The notes: generated from the letters alone by a model not told the origin. Counted from the first letter of the stretch, positions 47,701 to 58,796 are shown. The stretch: DNA of 64,000 nucleotides from Nitrosomonas sp. (GCF_021731985.1 NZ_JAKFWH010000064.1:1-64000); one strand, 5' to 3'. A program made the numbers and translations.

Positions 47701-50217
47701 CTATGAAGTAGCCTTGCTGGTTGTTTTGGTTCTGGATTGCTTTGTTTTAGATTTTGTTTCGGCTGTTTTCTTGGGGGCTTTCTGCTCAAACTCAAATCCT
47801 ATTTTTCCATCTACATTTCTGACCAAGTAAGCTGAAAAAGGCCTGCCTTTTTTGGAAATGAATTTTGTGAGCAGGTCTGTTTTTCCAGTTTCCAGCAATT
47901 TGGTGATTTGCTCGCGCTCTATCGGGCGGGTAAGGATGATTTTTCCTGTTTTAAAATTGCAGGTACGGGTTGCCCCGACGGATTTCTCACAAACATACTG
48001 AAGGCCATGCTCATAAACAGCATGATTGCATTTTGGGCATTTTCCTAAGGGAACTTGGTTGCTGAAATCGACTTCTTCATGGTCTTCATCGCTGTTGCCA
48101 AAATCAAATTTCATTTCAAAAGTGTCTGTCAGTTTGATGATGGCATTAAACGATTGTCCCATCTTGCTCCGAAAACCTTGCAGAGGACCTACTTCGCGTT
48201 GAGTAATCAAGGTCTCCATTTCATCAACCTCAAATTGGCGTCCGGCCAGAATTTTCCAGAGCGCAAAATCACATTTCTGGCATTGGAATTTTTTATAGGT
48301 TTCATGCACGATACCACCACATTTAGGACAGGGGGATTTTAGTAAGGAGAAATCTCCTGCAATGGTTCCCCCGCGATGGGTTTTGGCTTGTTCCACAATA
48401 TGACTTGTCATTGCGGCAATTTTCTCCATGAACGCAGTGCGTTTTAGGTGACCTTGCTCAATCTGACGTAACTGAAATTCCCAGTTACCTGTTAATTCAG
48501 GTGAAATAAGTTCGGGAATCTTTAGGCCGCGTAATAACGTGATTAGTGAGAAAGCTTTGGCAGTTGGGTGAAGCTCGCGTCCTACACGCTGTAGATAATT
48601 CTCAAATACCAAACCTTCAATGATAGCTGCACGTGTTGCTGGTGTGCCCAGACCCTTTGCGCTCATGGCTGCACGTAGTTCTTCATCTTCAACGAGTTTC
48701 CCTGCCCCCTCCATGGCAGAAAGTAATGTGCCCTCATTAAATCTTGCTGGCGGGCGAGTTTGATTAGCGATAACGTTAATTTCTTCAGTGATAACCGATT
48801 CACTCGGGGTAATTGCGACGAGTGTTGTGTCATCTTCCAGATCATCCAATTTGGCTGACTTGCCATATACCGCCTGCCAGCCCGGATTAACCATGACTTT
48901 CCCTTCGGTTCTAAAAGGCTCGTTTTCAACCCGGGTAATGCGGGTGGTAATCAGAAATTCGGCGGCGGGAAAGAAAATAGCCAAAAAACGTTTGGTAACC
49001 AAATCATAAATTTTTGCTTCGGCCTCATTTAATTTGGTCGGGTTTAATGAAGTGGGGATGATAGCAAAGTGATCTGAGATCTTGGCGTTGTTGAAAATAC
49101 GTTTGTTTGGAATCACCCAGTTTGAAGCCAGAATCTGCTGGGAAAATTTTCCATAATCCGTATTTCTCAGGCTTTGCAAAGTATCTTTAACGGTGGCGAT
49201 ATAATCTTCCGGTAGTGCACGTGAATCTGTCCGCGGGTAAGTCAATACTTTATGTTTTTCATATAATGCTTGAGCCAGGCCGAGTGTCGTTTTGGCAGAA
49301 AAACCAAAGCGGCTGTTGGCTTCCCGCTGTAAGCTGGTCAGATCATAAAGCAATGGGCAGATTTCTTTGCTTGGTTTGCTTTCTTCGTTAACTTGACCAG
49401 GCTTCCCCTGGCATTTGTCACGGATGACTTCGGCTTTTTTTTGCTCCCAGAGTCGTTCAGGTTTTAATTCAAGATTGACTTTATCTTTGCTGAATTTCTC
49501 ATCAAACCACTTACCGTTATAGCAGCCATTACTGGCTGCAAACGTGGCATGAATTTCCCAATAGTCCTGAGGGCGGAATTTTTTGATTTTTTCTTCACGC
49601 TCGACAAGAATCGCTAATGTAGGTGTCTGTACCCGCCCAACTGTGGTTTTATGAAATCCCCCTTCTTGAGAATTAAAGGCAGTCATGGCACGCGTGCCAT
49701 TGATCCCGACCAGCCAATCTGATTCTGAGCGGCTGACGGCAGCTTCAGCCAGCGATTGTACTTCCGAATTGTCCAATAACTTGGTAAACCCTTCCCGGAT
49801 CGCATCGGGCGTCATGGATTGCAACCAAAGGCGTTTGACCGGTTTATTGGTGCCGACATGGCGCAGGATATAATAAAAAATCAGCTCACCTTCACGTCCC
49901 GCATCACATGCATTGATAAGCGTATCCACATCTTTACGCTTGATGAGTTTGCTGAGTAATTTTAAACGTGAGGAAGTTTTCTCGATTGGGTTCAAATCAA
50001 AATGCGGTGGAATAACCGGTAGATTAGCAAAGCTCCATTTGCCGCGTTTTACTTCATATTCTTCTGGAATAGCCAGTTCGAGCAAATGGCCTACGGCCGA
50101 AGATACGACATACTGGTCGTTTTCGAAGTAATCAGTGTGCTTGGTAAAGCTACCCAATACCCGCGCGATATCTGCTGCGACAGAAGGTTTTTCAGCAATA
50201 ATCAGCGATTTACTCAT
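47701..50217 (-). CDS. topB: DNA topoisomerase III
   Basis: SLIIAEKPSVAADIARVLG; VQTPTLAILVEREE; LTYPRTDSRALPED; C-terminal zinc motifs and Lys-rich tail. Confidence 0.93.
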   Translation of the reverse strand: MSKSLIIAEKPSVAADIARVLGSFTKHTDYFENDQYVVSSAVGHLLELAIPEEYEVKRGKWSFANLPVIPPHFDLNPIEKTSSRLKLLSKLIKRKDVDTLINACDAGREGELIFYYILRHVGTNKPVKRLWLQSMTPDAIREGFTKLLDNSEVQSLAEAAVSRSESDWLVGINGTRAMTAFNSQEGGFHKTTVGRVQTPTLAILVEREEKIKKFRPQDYWEIHATFAASNGCYNGKWFDEKFSKDKVNLELKPERLWEQKKAEVIRDKCQGKPGQVNEESKPSKEICPLLYDLTSLQREANSRFGFSAKTTLGLAQALYEKHKVLTYPRTDSRALPEDYIATVKDTLQSLRNTDYGKFSQQILASNWVIPNKRIFNNAKISDHFAIIPTSLNPTKLNEAEAKIYDLVTKRFLAIFFPAAEFLITTRITRVENEPFRTEGKVMVNPGWQAVYGKSAKLDDLEDDTTLVAITPSESVITEEINVIANQTRPPARFNEGTLLSAMEGAGKLVEDEELRAAMSAKGLGTPATRAAIIEGLVFENYLQRVGRELHPTAKAFSLITLLRGLKIPELISPELTGNWEFQLRQIEQGHLKRTAFMEKIAAMTSHIVEQAKTHRGGTIAGDFSLLKSPCPKCGGIVHETYKKFQCQKCDFALWKILAGRQFEVDEMETLITQREVGPLQGFRSKMGQSFNAIIKLTDTFEMKFDFGNSDEDHEEVDFSNQVPLGKCPKCNHAVYEHGLQYVCEKSVGATRTCNFKTGKIILTRPIEREQITKLLETGKTDLLTKFISKKGRPFSAYLVRNVDGKIGFEFEQKAPKKTAETKSKTKQSRTKTTSKATS

Positions 50218-50381
50218 GAATTTTCCGGGAAATGCCACTGACTATTAATGTGAAATTAAACATGTTGTTTTACTACTGAGTGATTATTATGAATAGGGAT
50301 TGCAAGCATATATGCTGAGTATATTGGGCATACGCACGCCAGCGGTTATCCGTTATGACAAAATAAAGGATACGATTAGTC

Positions 50382-50840
50382 TTAATGCCGGTAATGAGAA
50401 TCGCTGACAATCAACAATTTCTCAAGGATGACATCGTCAGTGAGCTGGTTCTGGATCCACAATTCTGTTAAAACAATCAGTTTGATTTTTTCAAGGCTGG
50501 ATGAATTTTCATCCAGCGTCAGCACGCGATCAATCAACAATTCCCTTTGTAACGGGTTAATGATGCCAGCTTGCTCCAGAAAGAAAATAAATCCCCGGCC
50601 TTCAGTGTCAATTTTTTCTATTTCATACTCTGTAAAGCAGCGGAAAGAGTCGTTTTCTGCAAAGCTTTCCGGATAATTGCCGATATCGTGACGTGCTAGC
50701 TCTGAGAGCCAGTTCAGCGTCTCGTTAATATCTTCATCTGCAAATCCGGCCATGGTGAGTTTGCGAGTCAGAGTGGCAGAGTCAGGATAACTTCCTGAGT
50801 CAAAATAATTTTCAAATAAATAAACGAGTATATCGAACAT
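50382..50840 (-). CDS. smg: Smg/DUF494 family protein
   Basis: MFDILVYLFENYFD; conserved smg location between topoisomerase and dprA. Confidence 0.92.
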   Translation of the reverse strand: MFDILVYLFENYFDSGSYPDSATLTRKLTMAGFADEDINETLNWLSELARHDIGNYPESFAENDSFRCFTEYEIEKIDTEGRGFIFFLEQAGIINPLQRELLIDRVLTLDENSSSLEKIKLIVLTELWIQNQLTDDVILEKLLIVSDSHYRH

Positions 50841-50905
50841 AATTGAGTTTAATAAGTTGCAAGTCTATATACAGACTTGCAATCTTTGGTTGATCTTATC
50901 CGATG

Positions 50906-52006
50906 TTATTGAATTCTCTGATAACATCCTCCCGGCAAACTGCTGACCTGACCGTCAAGCTCAAGCGTTAGTAGCATGGCTGATACAACTTCAGCCGTCA
51001 AGCCACTACGGGCGCACAGCGTATTAATATCTACGGCATCATAGCCTAGATATTTGAGTAATAAAGTATTTTTAGTTGGTTGCTCGGTAGTAAATTCTTT
51101 TCCTTTGTCGAGATTTTCATCGCTGACTAATGGAAAATAATTTAATTCATCTAAAATATCCTGTGTATTTTCTATCAGCTTTGCACCTTGCTTAATCAGT
51201 GCATGACAGCCTTTTGAGAGTGGTGAATGAATAGAGCCTGGGATCGCCATTACTTCGCGTCCTTGTTCTAATGCCTGACGTGCTGTGATCAGTGATCCGC
51301 TTTGTAACGCAGCCTCTACCACCAGACAACCTTGACTCATGCCGCTGATAATACGGTTCCTGCGCGGGAAATTCGTCCCGATGGCGGGCGTGCCGAGAGG
51401 AAATTCGGAAATTAGTGCGCCTTCTTTTGCCAGTTTATGTGCCAAAAGATGATTCTTAGCAGGATAAACAATATCCAAACCAGTGCCGACAACAGCGATG
51501 CTGGCAGCTGCGCCGCGCAAACCGCCTTGATGAGCAGCGGTGTCGATACCTAATGCCATGCCGCTGATGATGCAGAATCCGGCATTGCTGGCTGCTTCAG
51601 AAAAAGCCTCTGCATTGGATAGACCTTGCGGTGTGGCATTGCGGCTTCCAACGACAGCCAGTGCGGGTTTCCGCAAGAGTTCCCGCTGCCCTTTGAAATA
51701 AAGTAACGGGGGGGGGTCGGTAATGTTAAGTAGTTGCGCTGGGTAATCCGAATCGGCCAAAGTGATGATGGCATTGGCGGGGTCTTCCAGCCATTTAAGT
51801 GCACTAGAAATTTTATTGCGATCAGCACCCTGCCTAATGCGTTTGGCGATTGGGCTCTTTACAATGCGTTCGAGTGCTGTGATATGGGTTGAAAATATTG
51901 CCGTAGGACTGCCAAAAGCAATTAGAAGCCGACGGATGGATTCGCCGCCCAGGCCGTCAATGAGATTAAGATTCAACCATGATTCAATATCTGGCGCATG
52001 TTTCAT
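50906..52006 (-). CDS. dprA: DNA processing protein DprA
   Basis: AVVGSRNATPQGLSNAEAFSEAASNAGFCIISGMALGIDTAAHQGGL; GREVMAIPGSIHSPLSKGCHALIKQGAKL. Confidence 0.95.
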   Translation of the reverse strand: MKHAPDIESWLNLNLIDGLGGESIRRLLIAFGSPTAIFSTHITALERIVKSPIAKRIRQGADRNKISSALKWLEDPANAIITLADSDYPAQLLNITDPPPLLYFKGQRELLRKPALAVVGSRNATPQGLSNAEAFSEAASNAGFCIISGMALGIDTAAHQGGLRGAAASIAVVGTGLDIVYPAKNHLLAHKLAKEGALISEFPLGTPAIGTNFPRRNRIISGMSQGCLVVEAALQSGSLITARQALEQGREVMAIPGSIHSPLSKGCHALIKQGAKLIENTQDILDELNYFPLVSDENLDKGKEFTTEQPTKNTLLLKYLGYDAVDINTLCARSGLTAEVVSAMLLTLELDGQVSSLPGGCYQRIQ

Positions 52007-52024
52007 GAATGTACGGCACTAATT

Positions 52025-53059
52025 TTAAGGCGTTTTAACGGCATCCAGAATTTTTATGGAATGTGTGCTTTGCACAACCAGTGCATAGGATATTTTATCA
52101 AAGACACGAAATACAAATACCAACCCGGTTCTTTCATCCGGTAATTGTACCATTTCTCCTTTAAGGGATTTGGCTTGGCTTTTTCGATAGATAGCGAGCA
52201 CATGCCCCATTTCCAAGTTATCCAGTTCGCCTTTATTCAGTGTGACAATGTCACCTTTGCCAATTTCAGTGACGCCGCCATAGACAGAAATAATTCGTCC
52301 GTTGATTGAAAAATCCGGCGCATGGGGTGCATAGTTATTGAATAGGGTATCAGGGGCGGGAACCAGGCGGTCGCCTTTGAGAATTTCTTCCGTGGCACGA
52401 GTGATAGTTACCGTACTGACATCAGCAAAAACATTCGCTTTGGCATCCCCTAGGTAGGTTGCCTCATAGCCAAGGATCAGGCCTTCTTTGTCCGGGTCTT
52501 TCAGTGCTTTGCCGGGGCGGAAGATTTGCCATGTTGCACCTTTGTCTTGCGGTAATCCACTGACATAAACTGTATTGTCGGTACTTAAAACCACCCGGCC
52601 TTCACTGGAGCCCAGTATATACGGTGCATCGGCAAGACCATCCTTCTCAATGACTAACGGCTGGCTTAGAAATGGCTCGATAGCAGCAGCCGGTATGCTG
52701 GGGATAGCCGCAGTGCTCGATTGTTCTGTACGAATTCTAGGTGATAGTTTGACTGTTTTTATTCCACCTTCATCTTCTACAAGACGCAACCGGTTTCCAT
52801 GGGGTGTTTTTTCCAGTATCACAATATCGCCGGGGTAAATTTTGTGCGGATTCTTCACCTGTTCACGGTTGAATCCCCAGATTTCTGGCCAGCGCCAGGG
52901 GTCTTTAAGAAACCGGGAAGCAATTCCCCACAGGGTATCACCGGGTACAACCACATGCTGATCGGGTGTATCGCCCCGCAATATAATGTTCTCAGCTTTA
53001 ACTGGTGTAACAGAAAGCAGGCCCAGGCATAAAATCATAGCTATAATAGGCTTTCGCAT
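52025..53059 (-). CDS. LysM-domain peptidoglycan-binding protein
   Basis: Signal peptide; HVVVPGDTLWGIASRFLKDPWRWPEIWGFNREQVKNPHKIYPGDIVIL. Confidence 0.93.
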   Translation of the reverse strand: MRKPIIAMILCLGLLSVTPVKAENIILRGDTPDQHVVVPGDTLWGIASRFLKDPWRWPEIWGFNREQVKNPHKIYPGDIVILEKTPHGNRLRLVEDEGGIKTVKLSPRIRTEQSSTAAIPSIPAAAIEPFLSQPLVIEKDGLADAPYILGSSEGRVVLSTDNTVYVSGLPQDKGATWQIFRPGKALKDPDKEGLILGYEATYLGDAKANVFADVSTVTITRATEEILKGDRLVPAPDTLFNNYAPHAPDFSINGRIISVYGGVTEIGKGDIVTLNKGELDNLEMGHVLAIYRKSQAKSLKGEMVQLPDERTGLVFVFRVFDKISYALVVQSTHSIKILDAVKTP

Positions 53060-53155
53060 GAACGATCTCAATGATAGGTTATAAAGCATAAGAATGATTA
53101 TCTAATGATACGTTCTAAATGTGCGATTGAGTTTATTAAACTAAACAAAATTTTC

Positions 53156-53659
53156 ATGGCTATTCTAAAAATATTACAATACCCGGATGAGCGGCTACAT
53201 ACTGTGGCGGCTCCCGTAGCGCAAGTCACTGACAAAATCCGCTTGTTAATAGATGACTTGGCTGAAACAATGTATGCTGCGCCTGGCATAGGATTGGCAG
53301 CGACACAAGTGGATGTGCATAAGCGTGTGATTGTTATTGATACTTCTGAAACACAGAATCAACTGCTTGCTTTGATTAACCCTGAAATTATTACTAGTAA
53401 TGGCCTATCTGATTATGAGGAAGGTTGCTTATCAGTTCCAGGTATCTACGGAAAAGTACAACGTGCCGAATCGATTACTGTAAGAGCTCTAAATGCTCAA
53501 GGCGAATCATTTGTTCTGGATGCTAATGGTTTATTGGCGGTGTGTATTCAGCATGAGATGGATCACTTGGCAGGAAAAGTGTTTGTGGAGTACTGGTCAC
53601 GGCTTAAGCAGGCACGCACACTGGCAAGATTAAAGAAAAAACAGCGCAGCACCATGTAA
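53156..53659 (+). CDS. def: Peptide deformylase
   Basis: [33 protein letters not shown]. Confidence 0.96.
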   Translation: MAILKILQYPDERLHTVAAPVAQVTDKIRLLIDDLAETMYAAPGIGLAATQVDVHKRVIVIDTSETQNQLLALINPEIITSNGLSDYEEGCLSVPGIYGKVQRAESITVRALNAQGESFVLDANGLLAVCIQHEMDHLAGKVFVEYWSRLKQARTLARLKKKQRSTM

Positions 53660-53783
53660 ACATTGTGCTTTTGTGAAAATATGATGCGTTTTTACCCTGA
53701 AGTTACCTCGGATTAATGGTTTTCTTCTGTCAATGGCTTAGAATCCCCGGAATTCAAATAAATGAAAGATTGATGTGCCTAGG

Positions 53784-54716
53784 ATGAGAATCATTTTTGC
53801 TGGAACCCCCATTTTTGCTGCGACTGCATTGGATGCTTTAATCAAGGTAGGTTATGAGATTGTGCTGGTTTTGACTCAGCCGGATCGTCCTGCTGGTAGA
53901 GGAATGAAAACGGTTGCCAGTGCGGTCAAATTGCTTGCCCAACAACAGGACCTTGCGTTATTACAGCCATTAACACTTAAAGCTGCCGAAATACAAATGC
54001 AATTGCTGGCATTAAATGCAGATGTGATGATTGTGGCGGCGTATGGATTAATTCTACCCGAAGCTGTATTAAAAATTCCTCGCCTGGGTTGTTTGAATAT
54101 ACACGCTTCGTTATTGCCACGCTGGCGTGGGGCTGCGCCGATTCAACGGGCTATTCTGGCGGGTGATCATGAAACCGGTATTACGATCATGCAAATGGAT
54201 GCGGGGCTGGATACCGGCGCCATTTTATTAAAGCATGAGATGGCGATCGCAGCGGATGATACGACGCAATCATTGCACGACAAGCTGGGTCTGCTCGGTG
54301 CGCAGAGTGTTGTTGAGGCTTTGGTGTTGCTGCAACAGGGAAAACTTGTTTCCACCATGCAAGATGAGACATTGGCTTGCTATGCTGCCAAAATAAAAAA
54401 AACTGAAGCAGAAATTGATTGGCGACAGAATGCTGAGCAGATTGACCGTGTTGTGCGCACGTTTAATCCCAATCCAGGCGCCTATACTTATTTCCGGGAT
54501 GTTGTCCTGAAGATTTGGCAAGCAAAAGTGGTTGCAGGGCGGGGAGTCGGTAAACCAGGGGAAATTGTTGTGGTTGATCGTGAAGGCATTACTGTAGCTT
54601 GTGGTTCTGGCATGTTGCAGATTGAAATAGTGCAAAAACCCGGTGGCAAGAAATTGAGTAGTGCAGATTTTCTGGCGGGGAATAGTTTGCAGCCGGGTGA
54701 TATTTTTCTACCGTGA
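53784..54716 (+). CDS. fmt: Methionyl-tRNA formyltransferase
   Basis: MRIIFAGTPIFAATALDAL; GCLNIHASLLPRWRGAAPIQRAILAGD. Confidence 0.96.
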   Translation: MRIIFAGTPIFAATALDALIKVGYEIVLVLTQPDRPAGRGMKTVASAVKLLAQQQDLALLQPLTLKAAEIQMQLLALNADVMIVAAYGLILPEAVLKIPRLGCLNIHASLLPRWRGAAPIQRAILAGDHETGITIMQMDAGLDTGAILLKHEMAIAADDTTQSLHDKLGLLGAQSVVEALVLLQQGKLVSTMQDETLACYAAKIKKTEAEIDWRQNAEQIDRVVRTFNPNPGAYTYFRDVVLKIWQAKVVAGRGVGKPGEIVVVDREGITVACGSGMLQIEIVQKPGGKKLSSADFLAGNSLQPGDIFLP

Positions 54717-54734
54717 ACCATTCCACTTCAAAGC

Positions 54735-56012
54735 ATGATTAAAACCCAACTTGTTGCATCTTCTACAATCGGTAAGGTGCTGGCTGGCGCAAGTTTGACG
54801 GGAGTATTGCAGGAAGCTTGGCGCGCAGACACCTTGTTATCAAAGCAGCAAAGAGGTGCCATTCAGGATTTAAGTTATGGTGTGTTGCGATTTTATGGGC
54901 AATTGGAGGCAATTCTTGGTTTGTTGCTGAAGAAATCGCTACGTGACAAGAGTCTGCACCATCTACTGTTAGTCAGCTTATATCAATTGCAATACAGTAA
55001 AACATTGCCGCATACAGTGGTTGATCAGGCCGTTGCAGCCTCACGATCTTTGGTGCATGGCAAAGGCATGCAGGGACTGGTGAATGCGGTATTGCGCAAT
55101 TTTATCCGGCAGCGCGAGAGCTTGTTAAAAAAAGCTGCTGAAAATGAGGTCGGGCGGTATTCGCATCCGCAATGGTGGATCGATAAATTGCGCTGGCAAT
55201 ACCCGCAAAACTTCCATGCCATATTGGAGGCAGACAATAAACGTCCTCCGATGACTTTGCGGGTTAATCAACGTAAGATCAGCGTGGAAAGTTACTGTAA
55301 GCTGTTGGCAGAGAAAGCGATGCATACAGAGTTGTTAGGGTCTGGCGCGCTGCAATTGAAACAGCCGGTTATGGTGGAAAACCTGCCTGGTTTTGCAGAA
55401 GGCCTGATAACCGTGCAAGACGCAGGAGCTCAGTTTGCTGCGACGTTTCTGGATGTGCATGATCGCATGCGCGTATTGGATGCTTGTGCGGCACCCGGAG
55501 GGAAAAGCACACATTTGCTGGAGTTGGCCGATATTTCGCTGACGGTACTGGACAATGATTCAGCTAGGCTTATCCAAGTTCAGCAAAATCTTGCGCGGTT
55601 GAATGTGACGGCTGAACGTTTGCTGTGCGGGGATGCCTCGAATCCCGATGCATGGTGGGATGGTCAGCCGTATGATCGTATTTTGGCGGATGTACCTTGT
55701 TCTGCATCTGGTGTAGTATGCCGACACCCAGATATTAAATGGTTACGGCGTGAAAGTGATCTGGTCAAATTTGCAGCCATTCAACAGGCAATTCTGAATG
55801 CATTGTGGAAAATTTTAAACAGGGATGGTAAGTTGCTCTATGTAACCTGCTCAATCTTTGCCGAAGAAAATACAATGCAGATAGAGAAATTTCTTAAACA
55901 TCATCCTGATGCCTGTCCATTACCGCTTTCTGGGGCAGCAATGGTGGATGGGCAACTGTTACCAGATATTCAACATGATGGTTTCTTTTATACATTGCTG
56001 CACAAAAGCTAG
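54735..56012 (+). CDS. rsmB: 16S rRNA (cytosine967-C5)-methyltransferase
   Basis: VLDACAAPGGKSTHLLEL; LADVPCSASGVVCRHPDIKWLRR. Confidence 0.95.
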   Translation: MIKTQLVASSTIGKVLAGASLTGVLQEAWRADTLLSKQQRGAIQDLSYGVLRFYGQLEAILGLLLKKSLRDKSLHHLLLVSLYQLQYSKTLPHTVVDQAVAASRSLVHGKGMQGLVNAVLRNFIRQRESLLKKAAENEVGRYSHPQWWIDKLRWQYPQNFHAILEADNKRPPMTLRVNQRKISVESYCKLLAEKAMHTELLGSGALQLKQPVMVENLPGFAEGLITVQDAGAQFAATFLDVHDRMRVLDACAAPGGKSTHLLELADISLTVLDNDSARLIQVQQNLARLNVTAERLLCGDASNPDAWWDGQPYDRILADVPCSASGVVCRHPDIKWLRRESDLVKFAAIQQAILNALWKILNRDGKLLYVTCSIFAEENTMQIEKFLKHHPDACPLPLSGAAMVDGQLLPDIQHDGFFYTLLHKS

Positions 56013-56019
56013 CCAAAGT

Positions 56020-56619
56020 ATGTGGCGTGCACAGTTATCACTTGCCAATTTGATTTTTTTGCTATTGATTTTGTTGTTGCCGGTCGCGGTTGCGCAAGCG
56101 GAAGGCATCCAAATAAAGTCTGTCAGTATGACAGCAGTTGAACAAGGGTATGAAATCGGCATTGATTCTGAGATTGCTCTTAATGCCACTTTGGAGCAAG
56201 CGCTTGAGAAAGGCATCGTGCTTTACTTTGTGACCAAATTCAGTTTAATTGATTCGCGTTGGTATTGGCTTTACGACGAAGTTGCGCGTGGTAAATTAAG
56301 AGTTGGGTTACGATATTACGCGTTGACGCGTCAATATCATTTGAACCATCCAACATTTTCACAAAGCTTTAACACGTTAACGGAAGCATTGCAGGCTTTG
56401 GGTCAATTGCGTGATTATCCATTGATTGTCAAATCTGCTTTAAAGCAGGATGTTGATTATATCGCATCATTGCGTATCTGGCTTGATTTGACACGGATGC
56501 CCAAACCATTCCAAGTTGAAGCTTTGGGTTCCAGTAAGTGGGATTTGAGTTCAGATAAGCTGGAATGGCGTATGAAATTACCAACACCAGAGCAACCGTT
56601 CCAGATGAAAGGCCATTAA
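56020..56619 (+). CDS. DUF4390 domain protein
   Basis: Signal-like N-terminus; VLYFVTKFSLIDSRWYWLYDEVARGKLRVGLRYYALTRQYHL; located between rsmB and ntrY. Confidence 0.85.
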   Translation: MWRAQLSLANLIFLLLILLLPVAVAQAEGIQIKSVSMTAVEQGYEIGIDSEIALNATLEQALEKGIVLYFVTKFSLIDSRWYWLYDEVARGKLRVGLRYYALTRQYHLNHPTFSQSFNTLTEALQALGQLRDYPLIVKSALKQDVDYIASLRIWLDLTRMPKPFQVEALGSSKWDLSSDKLEWRMKLPTPEQPFQMKGH

Positions 56620-58796
56620 TGAAATATGTACTCATTATTGGAGCGGGATTGGGAGCGGTTATGCTTTTTTTGCTGGCAACAGCAGGCGCCAACACTGAGT
56701 TTTTTGAAAGGAAATACCGGCTATTGCTGGGTATCAACATTGCTTTCGTATTGTTTCTCATGGTTATCGTGGGATTTTTGTTGTGGCGATTCCGGCGCAG
56801 ACTCAAGTCGGGTGTATTCGGCTCCCGGTTGGCGCTACGTTTAATGTTGGTTTTCTCTTTGATGGCGATTCTTCCTGGTGCTTTGGTGTATGCCGTATCG
56901 GTTCAGTTTCTTGAGAAGAGTATTGAGTCCTGGTTTGATGTTAAAGTGGACCGCGCGCTTGAAGGTGGTTTGAGTCTAGGGCAAACCATGCTTGAGAACT
57001 TACTGGGAGAATTACAAAAGAAAGCACAGGCTACTGCATTGATATTATCTGAGTCTTCCAGCCAACCGTTGCAAGTGCTTAATGAGTTATTGCTGCAATC
57101 GCAAATTGAGGAAGCAACTTTATTTAATCAAGATGGCAAAGTAATTGCATTTTCCAGTGAAAGTAACTTGGCGTTATTTCCTGAAATGCCCAACGCAATG
57201 GTGTTGCGACACATTAGAATTCAAAAAGCTTACAGTGCGATTGAATCCATCGCGGATAAGGGTTTGTATTTGCGCGTGGTTGCGCCTGTCAATGTATTGA
57301 GTCTGAAGGAAGATATCCGGGTGCTTCAGTTTTTGCAGCCGGTTCCTGTGCAACTGGCAAGAGATGCCGAACGGGTGCAAGCAGGGTATCGGGATTATCA
57401 GGAGCTTTCTTTGTCTCGCCAGGGATTAACTCGGTTGTATAGTGTTACATTGACACTGGCATTGCTTTTGTCATTGTTTTCAGCATTGGCGGCTGCTTCA
57501 TTGCTCAGTGAAAAATTGAGCGCTCCACTCGGCATGCTGGCGGAAGGTACGCGTGCTATTGCGCAAGGCGATTACAGCCGCCGTCACTTGGTCCAGAGTA
57601 GCGATGAGCTGGGTGTGTTGACAGAATCTTTTAATTTGATGACGCAACAACTGGAGGAAGCGCAAGCGACAGCGCAACACAATCAGCAGGAAGTGGAGAG
57701 CGCGCGTGCGCATCTGGAGAGTATTCTGGCAAATCTCTCATCCGGTGTATTGGTGTTTGACGATCAATTGGTTTTATCCAAGGCAAATCGCAGCGCAGAG
57801 CAAATACTACAAATCCCTATGATCAGTCTGGATGGTTCAATCATTGAAGGTTGTGTGAATAATGAACCGCAATTGAATACTCTGGTTGTAGAGATCAGAG
57901 AAGGTTTTAACTCTGGAGAGACAGGTGTTTGGCAGCGTCAATTAACGCGTTCAGGGGATGGTAATAATCAAGTCTTACTGTTACGGGGAACACGTTTGCC
58001 CAAGATATCGGGGGGGGGCGGGGTGGTGGTTTTTGACGATATTACTAATTTACTACAAGTGCAGCGCGCAGTTGCCTGGGGTGAGGTTGCGCGCCGACTC
58101 GCGCATGAAATTAAAAACCCGTTGACGCCGATTCAACTCTCTGCTGAACGGGTGCAGCATAAGTTGATCAATAAACTGGATGTGGAGGATGCAAAAATAC
58201 TGCGCCGTTCTACAGAGACGATTGTCAATCAGGTTGAAGCGCTAAAAAGAATGGTCAATGAATTCAATCAGTATGCGCGTGTTCCTGAATTGGAATTACG
58301 TCAGCTTGACTTTAATCGATTGGTGCGAGAAGTGTTGTCACTGTATGAAACAGCAAGTATGACAACCGATAATAGTAAACACATACAAATCAAACCGGCA
58401 TTGGCAGATGATTTGCCTGTGGTCAGAGGCGATGCTGCGCAGTTACGACAGGTGCTGCATAATTTGTTGCAGAATGCGCAAGATGCCTTGGCAGATACAT
58501 CAGAGCCTGTGATCGAGGTGAGGACCGAGATGGTGCATGGGGGTGTGCAACTGAGTGTGCGCGATAATGGCTGCGGTTTTTCAGACGAGATCAGGGCGCG
58601 GGTTTTTGAGCCTTATGTCACGACCAAGTCGAAAGGTACTGGATTGGGGCTGCCCATCGTCAAGAAAATTGTTGAAGAGCATGAAGGTTTGATTCACATT
58701 GAAAATATTAAACCCCGTGGCGCACAAATTTCAATTATCCTGCCGACGGTAGAAAAGAATATCTCTGCGGGAAATAACAAACTGGCGTTAAGTTAA
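56619..58796 (+). CDS. ntrY: NtrY-like sensor histidine kinase
   Basis: HAMP, PAS, HEIKNPLTPIQLSAERVQHKL H-box, GTGLGLPIVKKIVEEHEG; coupled to DUF4390 (taATG). Confidence 0.92.
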   Translation: MKYVLIIGAGLGAVMLFLLATAGANTEFFERKYRLLLGINIAFVLFLMVIVGFLLWRFRRRLKSGVFGSRLALRLMLVFSLMAILPGALVYAVSVQFLEKSIESWFDVKVDRALEGGLSLGQTMLENLLGELQKKAQATALILSESSSQPLQVLNELLLQSQIEEATLFNQDGKVIAFSSESNLALFPEMPNAMVLRHIRIQKAYSAIESIADKGLYLRVVAPVNVLSLKEDIRVLQFLQPVPVQLARDAERVQAGYRDYQELSLSRQGLTRLYSVTLTLALLLSLFSALAAASLLSEKLSAPLGMLAEGTRAIAQGDYSRRHLVQSSDELGVLTESFNLMTQQLEEAQATAQHNQQEVESARAHLESILANLSSGVLVFDDQLVLSKANRSAEQILQIPMISLDGSIIEGCVNNEPQLNTLVVEIREGFNSGETGVWQRQLTRSGDGNNQVLLLRGTRLPKISGGGGVVVFDDITNLLQVQRAVAWGEVARRLAHEIKNPLTPIQLSAERVQHKLINKLDVEDAKILRRSTETIVNQVEALKRMVNEFNQYARVPELELRQLDFNRLVREVLSLYETASMTTDNSKHIQIKPALADDLPVVRGDAAQLRQVLHNLLQNAQDALADTSEPVIEVRTEMVHGGVQLSVRDNGCGFSDEIRARVFEPYVTTKSKGTGLGLPIVKKIVEEHEGLIHIENIKPRGAQISIILPTVEKNISAGNNKLALS

